From an uncultured Rhizobiaceae bacterium (GTDB lineage Bacteria; Pseudomonadota; Alphaproteobacteria; Rhizobiales; Rhizobiaceae), in assembly GCA_947259295.1 (NCBI GenBank), contig CAMYMG010000009.1:1-64000 (forward strand): DNA of 64,000 bases. Direction: 5' to 3'. The notes below the pieces were generated by a model. The model had not been told where the DNA came from, searched no databases, and worked only from the letters and a program-made list of their open reading frames with translations. Below are positions 54,133 through 63,698 of the stretch, one piece after another. The first letter of the stretch is position 1, and each line of letters begins with the position of its first letter. Position numbers and translations under genes: made by a program.

Positions 54133-54924
54133 TCAGCGGCCGAAGGCGGCGGTCGCCAGCGCCTCGACCTTGTCGTAGACGCCCTTGCCCGCGACGATCA
54201 CCGGCGTGCCCTTGGTCAGCACGTCGGCCGGATGCGGCGCGACCTTGCCGCCGGCCTCCTCGATCAAAAGCATGCCGGCGAGGCAGTCCCAGGCGTTCAT
54301 GTGCTGCTCGACATAGCCGAGCAGGCGTCCCGCCGCGACATAGGCGAGCATCAGTGCGCCCGAGGCATTGCGGTAGTAGACGCCGCCCTGGCTGAGCAGG
54401 CTGTCGATCAGGCCGACCACGTTGCGCGCCTCGGCACGGTTGGAAAAGCCGGTGCCGAGCGAGCCTTCGGTCAGGCTGGTCGCGCCGGTCGTGCGGATCG
54501 GATGTCCGTCGAGGAAGGCGCCGCCGCCGCGCCGGCCGTGAAACGTCTCGCCGGTCGACGGCTCGTGGATCACCCCGACATCGGTGACGCCATCCTTGAA
54601 GCCGGCGATGACCACGCACCAGGCCGGAATGCCGCGCACGAAATTCGCCGTGCCGTCGATCGGGTCGATGACCCAGGAATAGCCCGACATGCCGGGCCGC
54701 GGCGCATGCTCCTCGCCGACGATGGCGTCGTCCGGATACTCGCCCGTCAGCGCCTCGCGGATGAAGGTCTCGACGTCGCGGTCGGCCTCCGACACCATGT
54801 CCTGGTGGCCCTTGCTCTCGATGGTCAGCGTGTCGAGGCGGCGGAAATACTGCATGCCCAGTTCGCCGGCGCGCTTTGCGAGGTCTGTCGCGAACCGCAT
54901 CCGCGCTTCATTGTCATGTTCCAT
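54133..54924 (-). CDS. Inositol monophosphatase family protein
   Basis: A 263-residue Mg-dependent phosphatase. Motif A is WVIDPIDGTANFVRG, the metal Glu is in IVGEEHAP, and motif B is NAWDCLAGMLLIEEAGG. Length and order fit IMPase/CysQ/SuhB relatives. It is read away from the RES gene. It may dephosphorylate inositol phosphate, PAP or a histidinol-phosphate-like substrate; the exact one cannot be told. Confidence 0.9.
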   Translation of the reverse strand: MEHDNEARMRFATDLAKRAGELGMQYFRRLDTLTIESKGHQDMVSEADRDVETFIREALTGEYPDDAIVGEEHAPRPGMSGYSWVIDPIDGTANFVRGIPAWCVVIAGFKDGVTDVGVIHEPSTGETFHGRRGGGAFLDGHPIRTTGATSLTEGSLGTGFSNRAEARNVVGLIDSLLSQGGVYYRNASGALMLAYVAAGRLLGYVEQHMNAWDCLAGMLLIEEAGGKVAPHPADVLTKGTPVIVAGKGVYDKVEALATAAFGR

Positions 54925-55004
54925 GGGCACCTGCCGTATCTGTCGGAGAAGTTGTGCGCCGCTGATAGCAGATGAAGCCGATGCCTTGAAGGACCCTTGC
55001 TGCG

Positions 55005-55463
55005 TCAGCCGCGCTGGTCGTCCACCGCCTGGCGACCGGTCATCCGGTCGATGGCGATGCGATAGAACAGATGCGTCGAGGCGCTGACCATCGGCCCGGG
55101 CACCGGCTTCAGCCCGCCCGGCTCCCACCAGTTGGCACGCTGCTGCAGCATCTCCCAGGCGCGGTCGCGTTCCCGCTTGAACCCGATCTTGTCGGGCAGC
55201 TCCTCGAATGTCCCGTAAACCACGACGCTGCGCCATTCGCTCCTCTGGCGATGGTCTTCGATCAGCACGCAAACCTTGGGATTGGCGCGCATCCAGTCAA
55301 CCTTCTGGCCGGGCATCGAAAAGCTGTAGAGAAAGCTGTCATCGAAGGCGACGGTGATCGGCACGACATAGGGCTGCCCGTCCAGGCTGCAGGCAAGCCG
55401 CGCGGTATGGCTCGCGGCAACCAGTTCCAGGCATTCGGCCCGCGACAAGTCCTTGACGATCAT
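55005..55463 (-). CDS. Pyridoxamine 5'-phosphate oxidase-like flavin-binding protein
   Basis: A 152-residue split-barrel protein. It begins MIVKDLSRAECLELVAASHTARLACSL, followed by the FMN-contact strands (YVVPITVAFDDSFLYSFSMPG, VCVLIED, WRSVVVYGTFEEL). Such proteins bind FMN or F420-like cofactors. It follows the universal stress protein gene by 15 bp, so it may be co-transcribed with it and act in stress response. Confidence 0.85.
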   Translation of the reverse strand: MIVKDLSRAECLELVAASHTARLACSLDGQPYVVPITVAFDDSFLYSFSMPGQKVDWMRANPKVCVLIEDHRQRSEWRSVVVYGTFEELPDKIGFKRERDRAWEMLQQRANWWEPGGLKPVPGPMVSASTHLFYRIAIDRMTGRQAVDDQRG

Positions 55464-55478
55464 GGTCCTTCTCCGCTG

Positions 55479-56300
55479 CTAGCTCGACATCAGCCGGTGC
55501 AGTCCGGTCTCGTCGAAAAGTGAGCGGGTTACCCCGCCGAAAATCAGTTCGCGAAGCCGGCTGTGGCCGTAGGCGCCAGCAACGATCAGGTCGGCACGCA
55601 TCGACGCGGCAAATTCGGTGATCGCCGGCGCATCGTGCTTTTCGACCAGCACTTCGGCGCGTGCGCTTACACCATGCTGCTTCAGATAATCCGTTACGTC
55701 GGCGAGGCTCTGCCGCTCGGCGTCGGAAACATCCATCGTCGCTGTCGCAACGACCACCTCGTCGGCGGCCGTCAGCAATGGCAGTGCATCGGCCACGGCG
55801 CGGCGCGCCTCACGCGTATCCTTCCAGGCGACCAGCACCTTGTTCGCCAGAAGATGCTCGGCATCGGCAGCCGCAAGCAGCACGGGCCGTGCGCCATGCA
55901 TCAACAGGTCGCCGAGGTCGATGGCGCGAAACGCATTCTCGGCCTTCGAGCCTGCCGGCGACCCGGTGACGACGAGGTCGGCCATGCGCGCCAGGCGGAT
56001 TGCCAGCCGCGACGGCGAGGTCAGGTCGCTGCGCCACTCGACCGTCAGCCCCGAACCCGCCGTCTCGATGAAGGTCTGCTCCAGCCTTGCCAGCCGCGCC
56101 TCGATGTCGATGCGTTGCGCCTCCACCACGCCGCTGTCGACCACCATGCCCTCCACGCTGACATAGGGCGGCACGATCTCGGCCGCCGAGCAGCCGACGA
56201 GCCGGGCGTCGAAGCGGCGGGCGAGGTCGGCTGCGAGCCTGATCAGCGGCTTCGCCGGCGCATCGATGTCGAGGCTGACCAGGATCGATTTGAAGCTCAT
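55479..56300 (-). CDS. Tandem-domain universal stress protein
   Basis: A 273-residue UspA-class protein with two Usp domains. The first starts MSFKSILVSLDIDAPAKPLIRL, the second VLVAWKDTREARRAVADALPLL. The nucleotide-like motif GAYGHSRLRELIFGGVTRSL near the C-terminus suggests ATP binding in domain two. Start 56300 is chosen over an upstream extension. It is the first gene of a pair with the flavin-binding protein. Confidence 0.9.
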   Translation of the reverse strand: MSFKSILVSLDIDAPAKPLIRLAADLARRFDARLVGCSAAEIVPPYVSVEGMVVDSGVVEAQRIDIEARLARLEQTFIETAGSGLTVEWRSDLTSPSRLAIRLARMADLVVTGSPAGSKAENAFRAIDLGDLLMHGARPVLLAAADAEHLLANKVLVAWKDTREARRAVADALPLLTAADEVVVATATMDVSDAERQSLADVTDYLKQHGVSARAEVLVEKHDAPAITEFAASMRADLIVAGAYGHSRLRELIFGGVTRSLFDETGLHRLMSS

Positions 56301-56513
56301 GGCACAGATCCTCCTCTGGAACAGAACAGGCGGGCGCGCGGCGCGGCTGCGCACACGCTATCACACATTCCGCGACATCGGAGGGCGATCATGCCAGCTT
56401 CCCGCCAGGCCGTTTCCGCGCAGTATTCCGCAGACCCTACCCGCGCCGCGTGAGACCGGTTGACCATTCCGATGTCGAAGCCAAAGCACCGCGGCACCGG
56501 TCAGGGCGCGGGA

Positions 56514-57434
56514 TCAGTTGTTGGCGAAAAGCGCTCCCAGCATGCCATCGGACGCCGGTTCCGTCATGTAGCGGTCGATCAGCACCTCGACCTGCGCATT
56601 GCGGGCGCGGGCGCTGTCGGCGCCCATCACCACGATGATTAGGCGGCGCGAGCCGCGGCTGACAGAGGTCACGATATTGTATCCCGACGCCCGGATGTAG
56701 CCGGTCTTTATGCCGTCGACGCCCGCTACGCGTCCAAGCAGGTCGTTATGGCCGCGTATGGTTCGGCCGTTGAAGGCGAAGGAGCGCTGCGAGAAGTAGT
56801 GGAAATGCTGAGGAAAGCGCGAGCGCAGCGCCATGCCGAGAACCGCCATGTCGCGTGCCGTCGTGCGCTGGCCCTCATCCGGCAGGCCTGATGCGTTCTT
56901 GAAGGTCGTCGAGTTCAGGCCGAGCTGGCGGGCGCGGGCGGTCATCAGCCGGGCGAACTGTTCTTCGCTGCCGCCGCCCAGGAATTCGCCGACCGCCACC
57001 GCCGTATCGTTGCCCGACTTGACGGCAAGCGCTTCGATCGCGGTCTCGACATTGATTGTCCCGCCGGCCTTCAGGCCGAGCCGGCTCGGCGGCTGGCGCG
57101 CAGCGTTGGCCGACACCGGGATCTCGGTCGACCGCGTTACGCGGCCTTGGTCCATCGCCTCGAACAGCAGATAGAGCGTCATCATCTTGGTCAGCGAGGC
57201 GGGATAACGCATCTCCCTGGCGTTGACCTGGTGCAGCGTCGCGCCGGTCGAAGCATCGATGACGAGTTCGGAGTAGCGCGTAACGGGTCCTGGCAGATCG
57301 ACCGGCGCCGGCGGCTCCAGCGTACCGGTGGTCGAACAGCCAGCGATTGCCAGCATGAGGCACAGCATCGCCGCACGGCGCAGCAGCGCGATGGGCGAAA
57401 CGGAGGTCGATTGGTTGACTATACGCTGGATCAT
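56514..57434 (-). CDS. D-alanyl-D-alanine carboxypeptidase (DacD/PBP5-like), lipoprotein
   Basis: A 306-residue peptidoglycan peptidase. Catalytic motifs: SLTK (PASLTKMMT), SGN (VKSGNDTAVAVG) and KTG (DGIKTGYIRASG). The N-terminus ends in the lipobox LAIAGCS, so it is probably membrane-anchored in the periplasm. The C-terminal beta-sandwich domain of typical PBP5 proteins is missing, so it is a short S11 peptidase. It trims pentapeptides in the cell wall. Confidence 0.92.
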   Translation of the reverse strand: MIQRIVNQSTSVSPIALLRRAAMLCLMLAIAGCSTTGTLEPPAPVDLPGPVTRYSELVIDASTGATLHQVNAREMRYPASLTKMMTLYLLFEAMDQGRVTRSTEIPVSANAARQPPSRLGLKAGGTINVETAIEALAVKSGNDTAVAVGEFLGGGSEEQFARLMTARARQLGLNSTTFKNASGLPDEGQRTTARDMAVLGMALRSRFPQHFHYFSQRSFAFNGRTIRGHNDLLGRVAGVDGIKTGYIRASGYNIVTSVSRGSRRLIIVVMGADSARARNAQVEVLIDRYMTEPASDGMLGALFANN

Positions 57435-57617
57435 GCGATGCGTGCGAAGGGACGCCGTTGGTTGGTTGCCTGTCCCGGGACTAACCTATGCCCGGCCCGG
57501 TTGCCATTCCCTTTCTGCAACAGTGGAGACAAATCGGGCCTGAAGGCGGCCGAATCCCCGTCTTCTTGAGGTCAAGCTGCCGCTGCGGTATGCCTGGAAC
57601 CGAGCGAGGGGCGTTTC

Positions 57618-59366
57618 ATGACCGACATCAGTTCCATCAGCGGCGCGCAGTCGATGCTGCGCGCGTCGCTCGGACGCAGCGGAAAATGGGCGGCCGGGCT
57701 CGGCGCGGTCGGCGGGTTCATTGCCGACATCCTGCAGCCGCTGGCGCCCTTCGCCGCCTATATCGCGCTCATCGCAGCAATCGGCGCGATGGTCGTCGCG
57801 CTTGCCATCGCCCTTCGCCTGGTTCTTGCGGCGCGCGCCATGCCGGCGCTGGTCTTTGCCACCACCACCGCCGCCATTGCCGGCGGCGTCTTTGCCCTGC
57901 AGCACGCCGAAGGCGGCGATGACGGCCTGCTGGCCTCGCTGGTGCCGGCTATTGGCGAACTGCAGCAGTCGATGGGCATCGTTTCGGCCCGCGTCGAGGC
58001 GATCCAGGAGACCGTCACCGAGACGCAGAAGACGGTCGAGCAGGTGCAGCAGACGACCGAAGAGGTCCAGCAAACGGCCGAGAATGTCGACAAGACCACC
58101 CGGGAGATCGCGGCCGGTCAGCAGAAGAGCCAGCAGCAGGCCGCCGATCTCCAGGCGACTACCGAAAGGATCGCCGCCTCCGTCGAGGCCATCGCCAGCG
58201 GTTTCGCCACCTTGTCGCAGCAGGGCGGCATCATCGCCGACCCCGAGCGTCCCGACCAGTTCTACCACAATGCCCGCGCCTACGAGCAGTCGGGCGACAT
58301 GCTGAATGCGCGGCGCAGCTATCTCGCCTTCGCCGGCTTCGACGTCGATGCAATCGACCCCTATACGCGCTTCGCGACCTTGCTGCGCGTCCAGGACGGC
58401 CGTGCCGGGGCGCGCGAGGTCTTCGGTACGCTGGCCGGCAAGGGCCAGGCACTGTCGATCCAGCTCGTCCACGCGCTGCAGTTCGATGACGTGCAGCGCA
58501 TTGCGCGGTTCGACACGTTCATCGCGGCCAACCCTGAATACGCACCGGCCTACTATCTGCGCTCGCTGGAATTCTCGGAGGACAGGCTCGGCACGCAATC
58601 GCTCGCCGACAAGCGCGCCGAGGCCGAGGCGCTGCAAAAGTTCCTGTCCTACGAAGCGGATGGCGGGCTATTGCCCTTCTTCATCGACCAGACGCAACTC
58701 GCCGAATGGCTGGATTCGTCACGGCGTCGGCTGGCGTCGCTCGGAAATGTGCTGGACCCGGGGCTGTTCGCGCCGAAGCTCATCCCGCAGCGGTCGAACC
58801 AGGGCTGGATGGTCACCGTCACATTGCCGGAACCGGCAACCGGCATCGCTTGGCGCCTCGGAACCGAGGGACCGTTCACCGATACCGGCGTCATGGCGGT
58901 CAACGACCAGACCACCGGCAAGCCCATGCCCAACCCGAGCTTCGCCGTCCCCAGCGATACCAGGGCCGGCATCATTTCGCTCAAATACACCGACATCCGC
59001 GGCCAGGAAAACGGCCCGTTCGAGATCCCGTTCGATCCCGACGCCGCCCTTGCCGAAGGCAACAAGCAGGTTCTCGACCAGTTCTGGACATCGTGGATCG
59101 CCTTCGATGCCAGCGGCAATACCGGGCTCGTCTATTTCACGCAGATGCTGTCCTATCGCTGCGGCATCGAAGAGATCCGCTACAGCCTCAACGGCGACGC
59201 GCTCGACAAAACGATCGACCTGCCGCCCTGCGACGCCAAGAACCCGTACGCGATCCCGAGCGACTACATGCCCTATTTCAAGATAGGAGAAGACGTTGCG
59301 TCAATGACGGTTCAGGTAACCTATTCGGACGGCACGAAGTCGCCGATACGCGAGTTCAATCGCTAG
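57618..59366 (+). CDS. Membrane protein with coiled coil and TPR-like region, function unknown
   Basis: A 582-residue protein. Three hydrophobic segments lie at about 25-45, 46-66 and 75-94. A long Gln/Thr/Glu-rich coiled coil follows (about 105-195, EAIQETVTETQKTVEQVQQ). Residues 210-370 have a helical TPR-like pattern (FYHNARAYEQSGDMLNARRS, AYYLRSLEFSEDRL). The C-terminal part is beta-rich (WMVTVTLPEPATGIAWRLG) and ends with IREFNR. No family is recognised. A role as a membrane-tethered scaffold is only an inference. Confidence 0.75.
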   Translation: MTDISSISGAQSMLRASLGRSGKWAAGLGAVGGFIADILQPLAPFAAYIALIAAIGAMVVALAIALRLVLAARAMPALVFATTTAAIAGGVFALQHAEGGDDGLLASLVPAIGELQQSMGIVSARVEAIQETVTETQKTVEQVQQTTEEVQQTAENVDKTTREIAAGQQKSQQQAADLQATTERIAASVEAIASGFATLSQQGGIIADPERPDQFYHNARAYEQSGDMLNARRSYLAFAGFDVDAIDPYTRFATLLRVQDGRAGAREVFGTLAGKGQALSIQLVHALQFDDVQRIARFDTFIAANPEYAPAYYLRSLEFSEDRLGTQSLADKRAEAEALQKFLSYEADGGLLPFFIDQTQLAEWLDSSRRRLASLGNVLDPGLFAPKLIPQRSNQGWMVTVTLPEPATGIAWRLGTEGPFTDTGVMAVNDQTTGKPMPNPSFAVPSDTRAGIISLKYTDIRGQENGPFEIPFDPDAALAEGNKQVLDQFWTSWIAFDASGNTGLVYFTQMLSYRCGIEEIRYSLNGDALDKTIDLPPCDAKNPYAIPSDYMPYFKIGEDVASMTVQVTYSDGTKSPIREFNR

Positions 59367-59484
59367 CCACCCCCCTACATATTTACTTGTTGAACCTGTC
59401 TTTTAATCCATTCACAAGCATTTGTTACTAGCGTCTCCTCCTGAAAACTTGGGTCTTTAAGTCAGGTGGTGGCGGGGTAGTACC

Positions 59485-60477
59485 ATGCGGCAGGCCAGAC
59501 GGTCGGGTTCCGGCCCGCAGAACGATCTGAATCGACTGGCCAAGGCCATCGGCCATGTCGGCAGCTATGTCGACGCCCTGCGCGAGCGCGTGCGACTGCT
59601 CGAGGCTGTGGTCGACAATTTTCCAGGTGGCCTCTCGGTATTCGACGCGGACCTCAACATGGTGCTTTGCAACGACCGTCTGTGCCAGATGCTCGACTAT
59701 CCTGAGAGCCTCTTCGCCGACGGCTATCCGTCGCTGGAATCGCTCTTCCGCTTCAACGCGGTGCGCGGAGAATACGGGCCGGGCGATGTCGAACAGCAGG
59801 TGGCGCAGCGGATGCGCCGCACCCGCAAGAACAAGGCGCATGTATTCGAACGCACGCGTCCCGACGGCACGGTCGTCGAAGTGCGCGGCGTTCCGATAGA
59901 AGGCGGCGGTTTCGTCACCACCTATTTCGACGTGACCGAGCAGCGCCGCAGCCAGTCGACGATCGCCCACATGGCGCATCACGACGGGCTGACCAATTTG
60001 CCCAACCGTACGCTCTTTTCCGACCGGCTGCAGAACGCCATTGCCCTCGCTAAGCGCAACGGGTTGATGGCGGTCCATTGCCTGGACATCGAAGGCTTCA
60101 AGGCCGTCAACGACAGGCTCGGTCACCAGAAGGGCGATGCGGTGCTGGTCTCGGTGGCGCAGCGCCTCGCCGAGGCGGTCCGCGAAAACGATACAGTGGC
60201 ACGGCTCGGTGGTGACGAGTTCGCCATCGTCCAGACCGGCATCAAGGAGGTCGCGGACGCTGCGGTGCTGGCGCGCCGGGTGCTCGGGAAATTCGCCGCG
60301 CCGTTCGAGGTCGAGGGCGAAACGGTCACGCTGTCCGTTACGGCAGGCATTGCTCTGGCTCCGAAGGATGCCACCACCGTCGACGACATTCTTGCGAAGG
60401 CGGATTCCGCCCTTGAGCGCGGCAAGGCCCGCGGCGGCGGCGTGTTCTCGCTCTATGGCGCCACCGGCGACTTCTGA
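59485..60477 (+). CDS. Diguanylate cyclase with PAS domain
   Basis: A 330-residue protein. A PAS_7-like domain spans about residues 38-150 (LEAVVDNFPGGLSVFDADLNM) and the GGDEF domain about 155-325. The active-site motif is intact (GGDEF 242-246) and an RxxD inhibitory site (REND, 233-236) lies five residues before it, so product inhibition by c-di-GMP is likely. It makes c-di-GMP from GTP. The PAS domain may sense a small ligand or redox state. No membrane segment is visible. Confidence 0.92.
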   Translation: MRQARRSGSGPQNDLNRLAKAIGHVGSYVDALRERVRLLEAVVDNFPGGLSVFDADLNMVLCNDRLCQMLDYPESLFADGYPSLESLFRFNAVRGEYGPGDVEQQVAQRMRRTRKNKAHVFERTRPDGTVVEVRGVPIEGGGFVTTYFDVTEQRRSQSTIAHMAHHDGLTNLPNRTLFSDRLQNAIALAKRNGLMAVHCLDIEGFKAVNDRLGHQKGDAVLVSVAQRLAEAVRENDTVARLGGDEFAIVQTGIKEVADAAVLARRVLGKFAAPFEVEGETVTLSVTAGIALAPKDATTVDDILAKADSALERGKARGGGVFSLYGATGDF

Positions 60478-60675
60478 GGAAGGCCCGCCGCAGCGACAGT
60501 GCTTGCTGCCGGGATTCGACGCCTCGTTCTGCGACAAACACGGGTGGGAGGCTCCGTCCGCGTCGCTGTCAGGCAATCGGATCCACGGCGGCTGACAACC
60601 CTCCGGCCCGCTATTTGTTTGAAATTCCACGCCCCAGGCGGCAACATGCAGGCCTTGACCAGGGACGAGGGACCA

Positions 60676-61284
60676 ATGTCCGAGATCGCCTCCATCGCAG
60701 CTTCGATCTTCAAGCGTGCCGCGAAGGCGCAACGCTTCGTCGTTGCGATCGCGGGCCCGCCGGGATCGGGGAAATCGACGCTGGCAGCCAATCTGCATGA
60801 AGTGCTGCCGGAGGGATCGTCCGTCGTCGTGCCGATGGACGGCTTCCATTTCGACGACGCGATCCTCGAGCAACGCGGCATGCGCCAGCGCAAGGGAGCG
60901 CCGGAGACCTTCGATTTCGCCGGCTTCGACACGCTCTTGAAGCGCATCCGCGCCATCGAACCCGATATCGCCATTCCGGTGTTCGACAGGTCGATGGAAC
61001 TGTCGCGCGCTGGCGCCGCCATTATCGGCAAGGACGTCAAGTTCGTGCTGGTGGAGGGAAACTACCTGCTGCTCGACGAGGCGCCCTGGTCGGGGCTGGC
61101 CGACCGCTTCGACTTCAGCATCTTCGTCGACGTGCCGCGCTTCGAGCTGGAAAAGCGGCTGCGCGAGCGGTGGCGCACGCATGGCAAGTCCGATGACGAG
61201 GCGCGTGACTGGATAACCGGCAACGACATGCCCAACATCGACCGCGTCCTGGGCGCCCGGCGCAAGGCCGATCTCGTCCTGTAA
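60676..61284 (+). CDS. P-loop nucleoside/sugar kinase family protein (FrcK-like)
   Basis: A 202-residue kinase. Walker A is GPPGSGKST at residues 27-35, followed by VVVPMDGFHFDDAILEQRGM and the family pattern FDFAGFDTLLKRI, FVLVEGNYLLLDEAPW and VPRFELEKRLRERW. This is the PRK/uridine kinase-like group that includes fructose transport system kinases (FrcK). It starts at 60676 with a gaggg SD. The phosphoryl acceptor is not clear. Confidence 0.85.
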   Translation: MSEIASIAASIFKRAAKAQRFVVAIAGPPGSGKSTLAANLHEVLPEGSSVVVPMDGFHFDDAILEQRGMRQRKGAPETFDFAGFDTLLKRIRAIEPDIAIPVFDRSMELSRAGAAIIGKDVKFVLVEGNYLLLDEAPWSGLADRFDFSIFVDVPRFELEKRLRERWRTHGKSDDEARDWITGNDMPNIDRVLGARRKADLVL

Positions 61285-61381
61285 GGCAGGGGTGCCGCCG
61301 CAGCATCCTTAACGGAACTGAAAGGTGTAGGGGACGTTTATCCCGAAACGGCGGCCGCTTTGTGCCGCTCAGGAGTAGGCA

Positions 61382-61657
61382 ATGGCTAGCAAGCCAAGAA
61401 AACCCGTAGCGAAGAAAACCAGGACCGCGACACCCAAGGGTGCAGACGCCACATCCGAACGGTCGAAGGATACCAAGAAGTCATTCGGAAAAGCCGCCCC
61501 GAGACGCGCGACAAATGCGGCTGCTCCGTCGAAAGCTGCAAGGACACGCGCCGGCGACGACAAGTCGGTCATTGCAGGCATCGTCGAAAGCATCAAGGGC
61601 GCCGCTTCCAGCCTGTTCGGGCGAAACCCGAAGCAGGCCAAATCCAAGAACAAGTAG
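61382..61657 (+). CDS. Small lysine/alanine-rich protein
   Basis: A 91-residue, strongly basic protein with Lys/Arg/Ala/Thr-rich sequence (KPRKPVAKKTRTATPKG) and only one hydrophobic helix, near residues 62-80 (SVIAGIVESIKGAASSLFG). It resembles histone H1-like or nucleoid-associated tails by composition. The SD aggag lies just upstream of the ATG at 61382. It is transcribed alone and ends 24 bp before the convergent glutathione transferase gene. Confidence 0.7.
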   Translation: MASKPRKPVAKKTRTATPKGADATSERSKDTKKSFGKAAPRRATNAAAPSKAARTRAGDDKSVIAGIVESIKGAASSLFGRNPKQAKSKNK

Positions 61658-61681
61658 AGCGGGTCGCCCTGCAATCGATCT

Positions 61682-62386
61682 TCAGGGCCGGGCAGGGATG
61701 GTCACACCGGCCTGGACGGCAGGGCGGGCCATTGCACGGTTGAGCCATGCCTGCACGTTGGGGAAATTGTCGATGCCGATCAGGTCGCCCGCCTCGTAGA
61801 AGCCGAGCAGGCCGCGCACCCAGCCGATATGAGCGATGTCGGCAATCGTGAAATCGTTGCCCATGAACCATTTGCGGCCCTCAAGCCGCTTGTCCATCAC
61901 GCCGACCAGCCGTCGCGATTCGTCAGCGTAGCGATTGAGCGGCCGCTTGTCTGCAATATCTTTTCCGGCAAACTTGTAGAAGAACCCAAGCTGGCCGAAC
62001 ATCGGGCCGACGCTTGCCATCTGGAAGAACACCCACTGTATCGTCTCATAGCGAAGCGCCGGGTCGGCGGGCAGCAGCTTGCCGGTCTTTTCGGCGAGAT
62101 AAAGCAGGATTGCGCCCGACTCAAACAGGCCGATCGGCGCGCCGTCCGGCCCATCCGGGTCGATGATGGCCGGGATTTTGCCGTTCGGGTTCAACGACAG
62201 AAATTCCGGCGTCGTCGTCTCGTTCTCCAGGATGTTGATGGCGTGTGCCTCATAGGCAAGGCCGAGTTCCTCGAGCGCGATCGACACCTTCACCCCGTTC
62301 GGCGTCGGAAACGAATAGAGCTGGATGCGATCCGGATGCTTGGCCGGCCAACGTGACGCGATTGGGAAGGCGGACAGGTCGGTCAT
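61682..62386 (-). CDS. Glutathione S-transferase (YghU/YfcG-like nu class)
   Basis: A 234-residue GST. The thioredoxin-fold half has IQLYSFPTPNGVKVSIALEE (TPNG in place of catalytic Tyr/Ser, as in YghU/YfcG), NPNGKIPAIIDPDG and ESGAILLYLAEKTG. The helical half has FTIADIAHIGWVRGL with the conserved N-capping box. Such enzymes show disulfide-bond reductase or peroxidase activity. The start at 62386 is preceded by an 18-residue extension before the fold. Confidence 0.92.
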   Translation of the reverse strand: MTDLSAFPIASRWPAKHPDRIQLYSFPTPNGVKVSIALEELGLAYEAHAINILENETTTPEFLSLNPNGKIPAIIDPDGPDGAPIGLFESGAILLYLAEKTGKLLPADPALRYETIQWVFFQMASVGPMFGQLGFFYKFAGKDIADKRPLNRYADESRRLVGVMDKRLEGRKWFMGNDFTIADIAHIGWVRGLLGFYEAGDLIGIDNFPNVQAWLNRAMARPAVQAGVTIPARP

Positions 62387-62485
62387 GGCAGCTCCGGGTG
62401 GGGAATATCGGGATTGGCGTCGGCTGCAGATGGGTATGGTGCCCAGGCGCTTCAACCGCCTTGGCACCGGTCAGACAGAACCCGT

Positions 62486-63697
62486 TCAGGCCTTGCTGAA
62501 GGCCGCCACCGCGTTGGTGCCACCGAAAGCAAAGGCGTTGCTGATCGCCGCCCGCACTTCGCGACGGCGCGCCACGTTCGGCGTCACGTCGAGATCGCAG
62601 GCCGGGTCCTTCTCGCGGTAATTGGCAGTCGGCGGCACCACGCCGTCACGGATCGCCATGATGCAGGCGATCGCCTCGATGGCACCCGACGCACCCATGC
62701 AATGGCCGTGCATCGACTTGGTCGACGACACCGAAAGCCGCTCGGCATCGGCGCCGAAGGTCCGTCTGATCGCCGCCGTCTCGATCTCATCATTGGCCTT
62801 GGTGCCGGTGCCGTGGGCGTTGATGTAGTCGATGTCGCCGGTCGACAGCCCGGCATCCGCCAGGCAGGCGCGCATCGCCGAGGTCGGGCCTTCGACAGTC
62901 GGCGACACGATATCGCCGGCATCGGCCGACATGCCGCAACCTGCAAGTTCCGCCAGGATGGGCGCGCCCCGCGCCGTGGCGTGCTCGAAGGTTTCCAGCA
63001 CCAGCATGCCGGCGCCCTCGCCGATCACCAGCCCGTCGCGGTCGGCCGAGAACGGGCGGCAGGTCTCGCGCGCCACGGCACGCAAGGCTTCCCAGCCCTT
63101 CATCAGGCCGTAGGCAAGCGGCGCATCGGCGCCGCCGGCGATCATCACGTCGGCGCGGCCTAGCCGAAGCTGGTCGGCGGCCGAGGCCAGCGCATGATTG
63201 GAGGATGCGCATGCCGAGGTCACGGCAAAGGAGGGGCCACGCAGTCCGTACTGCATGCTTACCTGGCCGGCCGGCGCGCTCGGCATGGTGCGTGGCACGG
63301 AAAACACCGAGGCGCGCGGTTTGCCCTCGAGGAAAAGGGCGCGGTAATTCTCCTCGACGCATTCGACGCCGAATGTGCCGACGCCGACCACCGTACCGAC
63401 GCGTGTGGTGTTCGAGGCGTCGACGGTCAGCCCGGCATGGCGCAGGGCCTCGCCGGCGGCGATCACCGCCAGCAGGCTGAAGCGGTCCATCGTCATCAGG
63501 CGCTTGCGGTCGAGCCCGTGCTCGGGGAGCGCCTTGATCTCGGCGCCGATGCGATTCTTCAGATCGTGGATGGGAGCATTGGTGATTTCGCCGATCGCGG
63601 AGCGGCCGTCCTGCATGGCGCGCCAGATGTCGGGCACGGTGTTGCCGAGCCCGCAAATGCCGCCGATCCCCGTGACGGCAATACGCTGTCGCGCCAT
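62486..63697 (-). CDS. Beta-ketoacyl-ACP synthase, NodE-like
   Basis: A 403-residue condensing enzyme (FabF/KAS II class). The catalytic triad is complete: C163 ([11 protein letters not shown]), H295 ([11 protein letters not shown]) and H332 ([10 protein letters not shown]) with K327. The overall pattern ([54 protein letters not shown]) resembles rhizobial NodE more than household FabF, as far as I can recall. It directly follows the acyl carrier protein gene. The pair likely builds a special acyl chain for a lipid or signal. There are no nod genes in this window. Confidence 0.88.
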   Translation of the reverse strand: MARQRIAVTGIGGICGLGNTVPDIWRAMQDGRSAIGEITNAPIHDLKNRIGAEIKALPEHGLDRKRLMTMDRFSLLAVIAAGEALRHAGLTVDASNTTRVGTVVGVGTFGVECVEENYRALFLEGKPRASVFSVPRTMPSAPAGQVSMQYGLRGPSFAVTSACASSNHALASAADQLRLGRADVMIAGGADAPLAYGLMKGWEALRAVARETCRPFSADRDGLVIGEGAGMLVLETFEHATARGAPILAELAGCGMSADAGDIVSPTVEGPTSAMRACLADAGLSTGDIDYINAHGTGTKANDEIETAAIRRTFGADAERLSVSSTKSMHGHCMGASGAIEAIACIMAIRDGVVPPTANYREKDPACDLDVTPNVARRREVRAAISNAFAFGGTNAVAAFSKA

Positions 63698-63698
63698 G

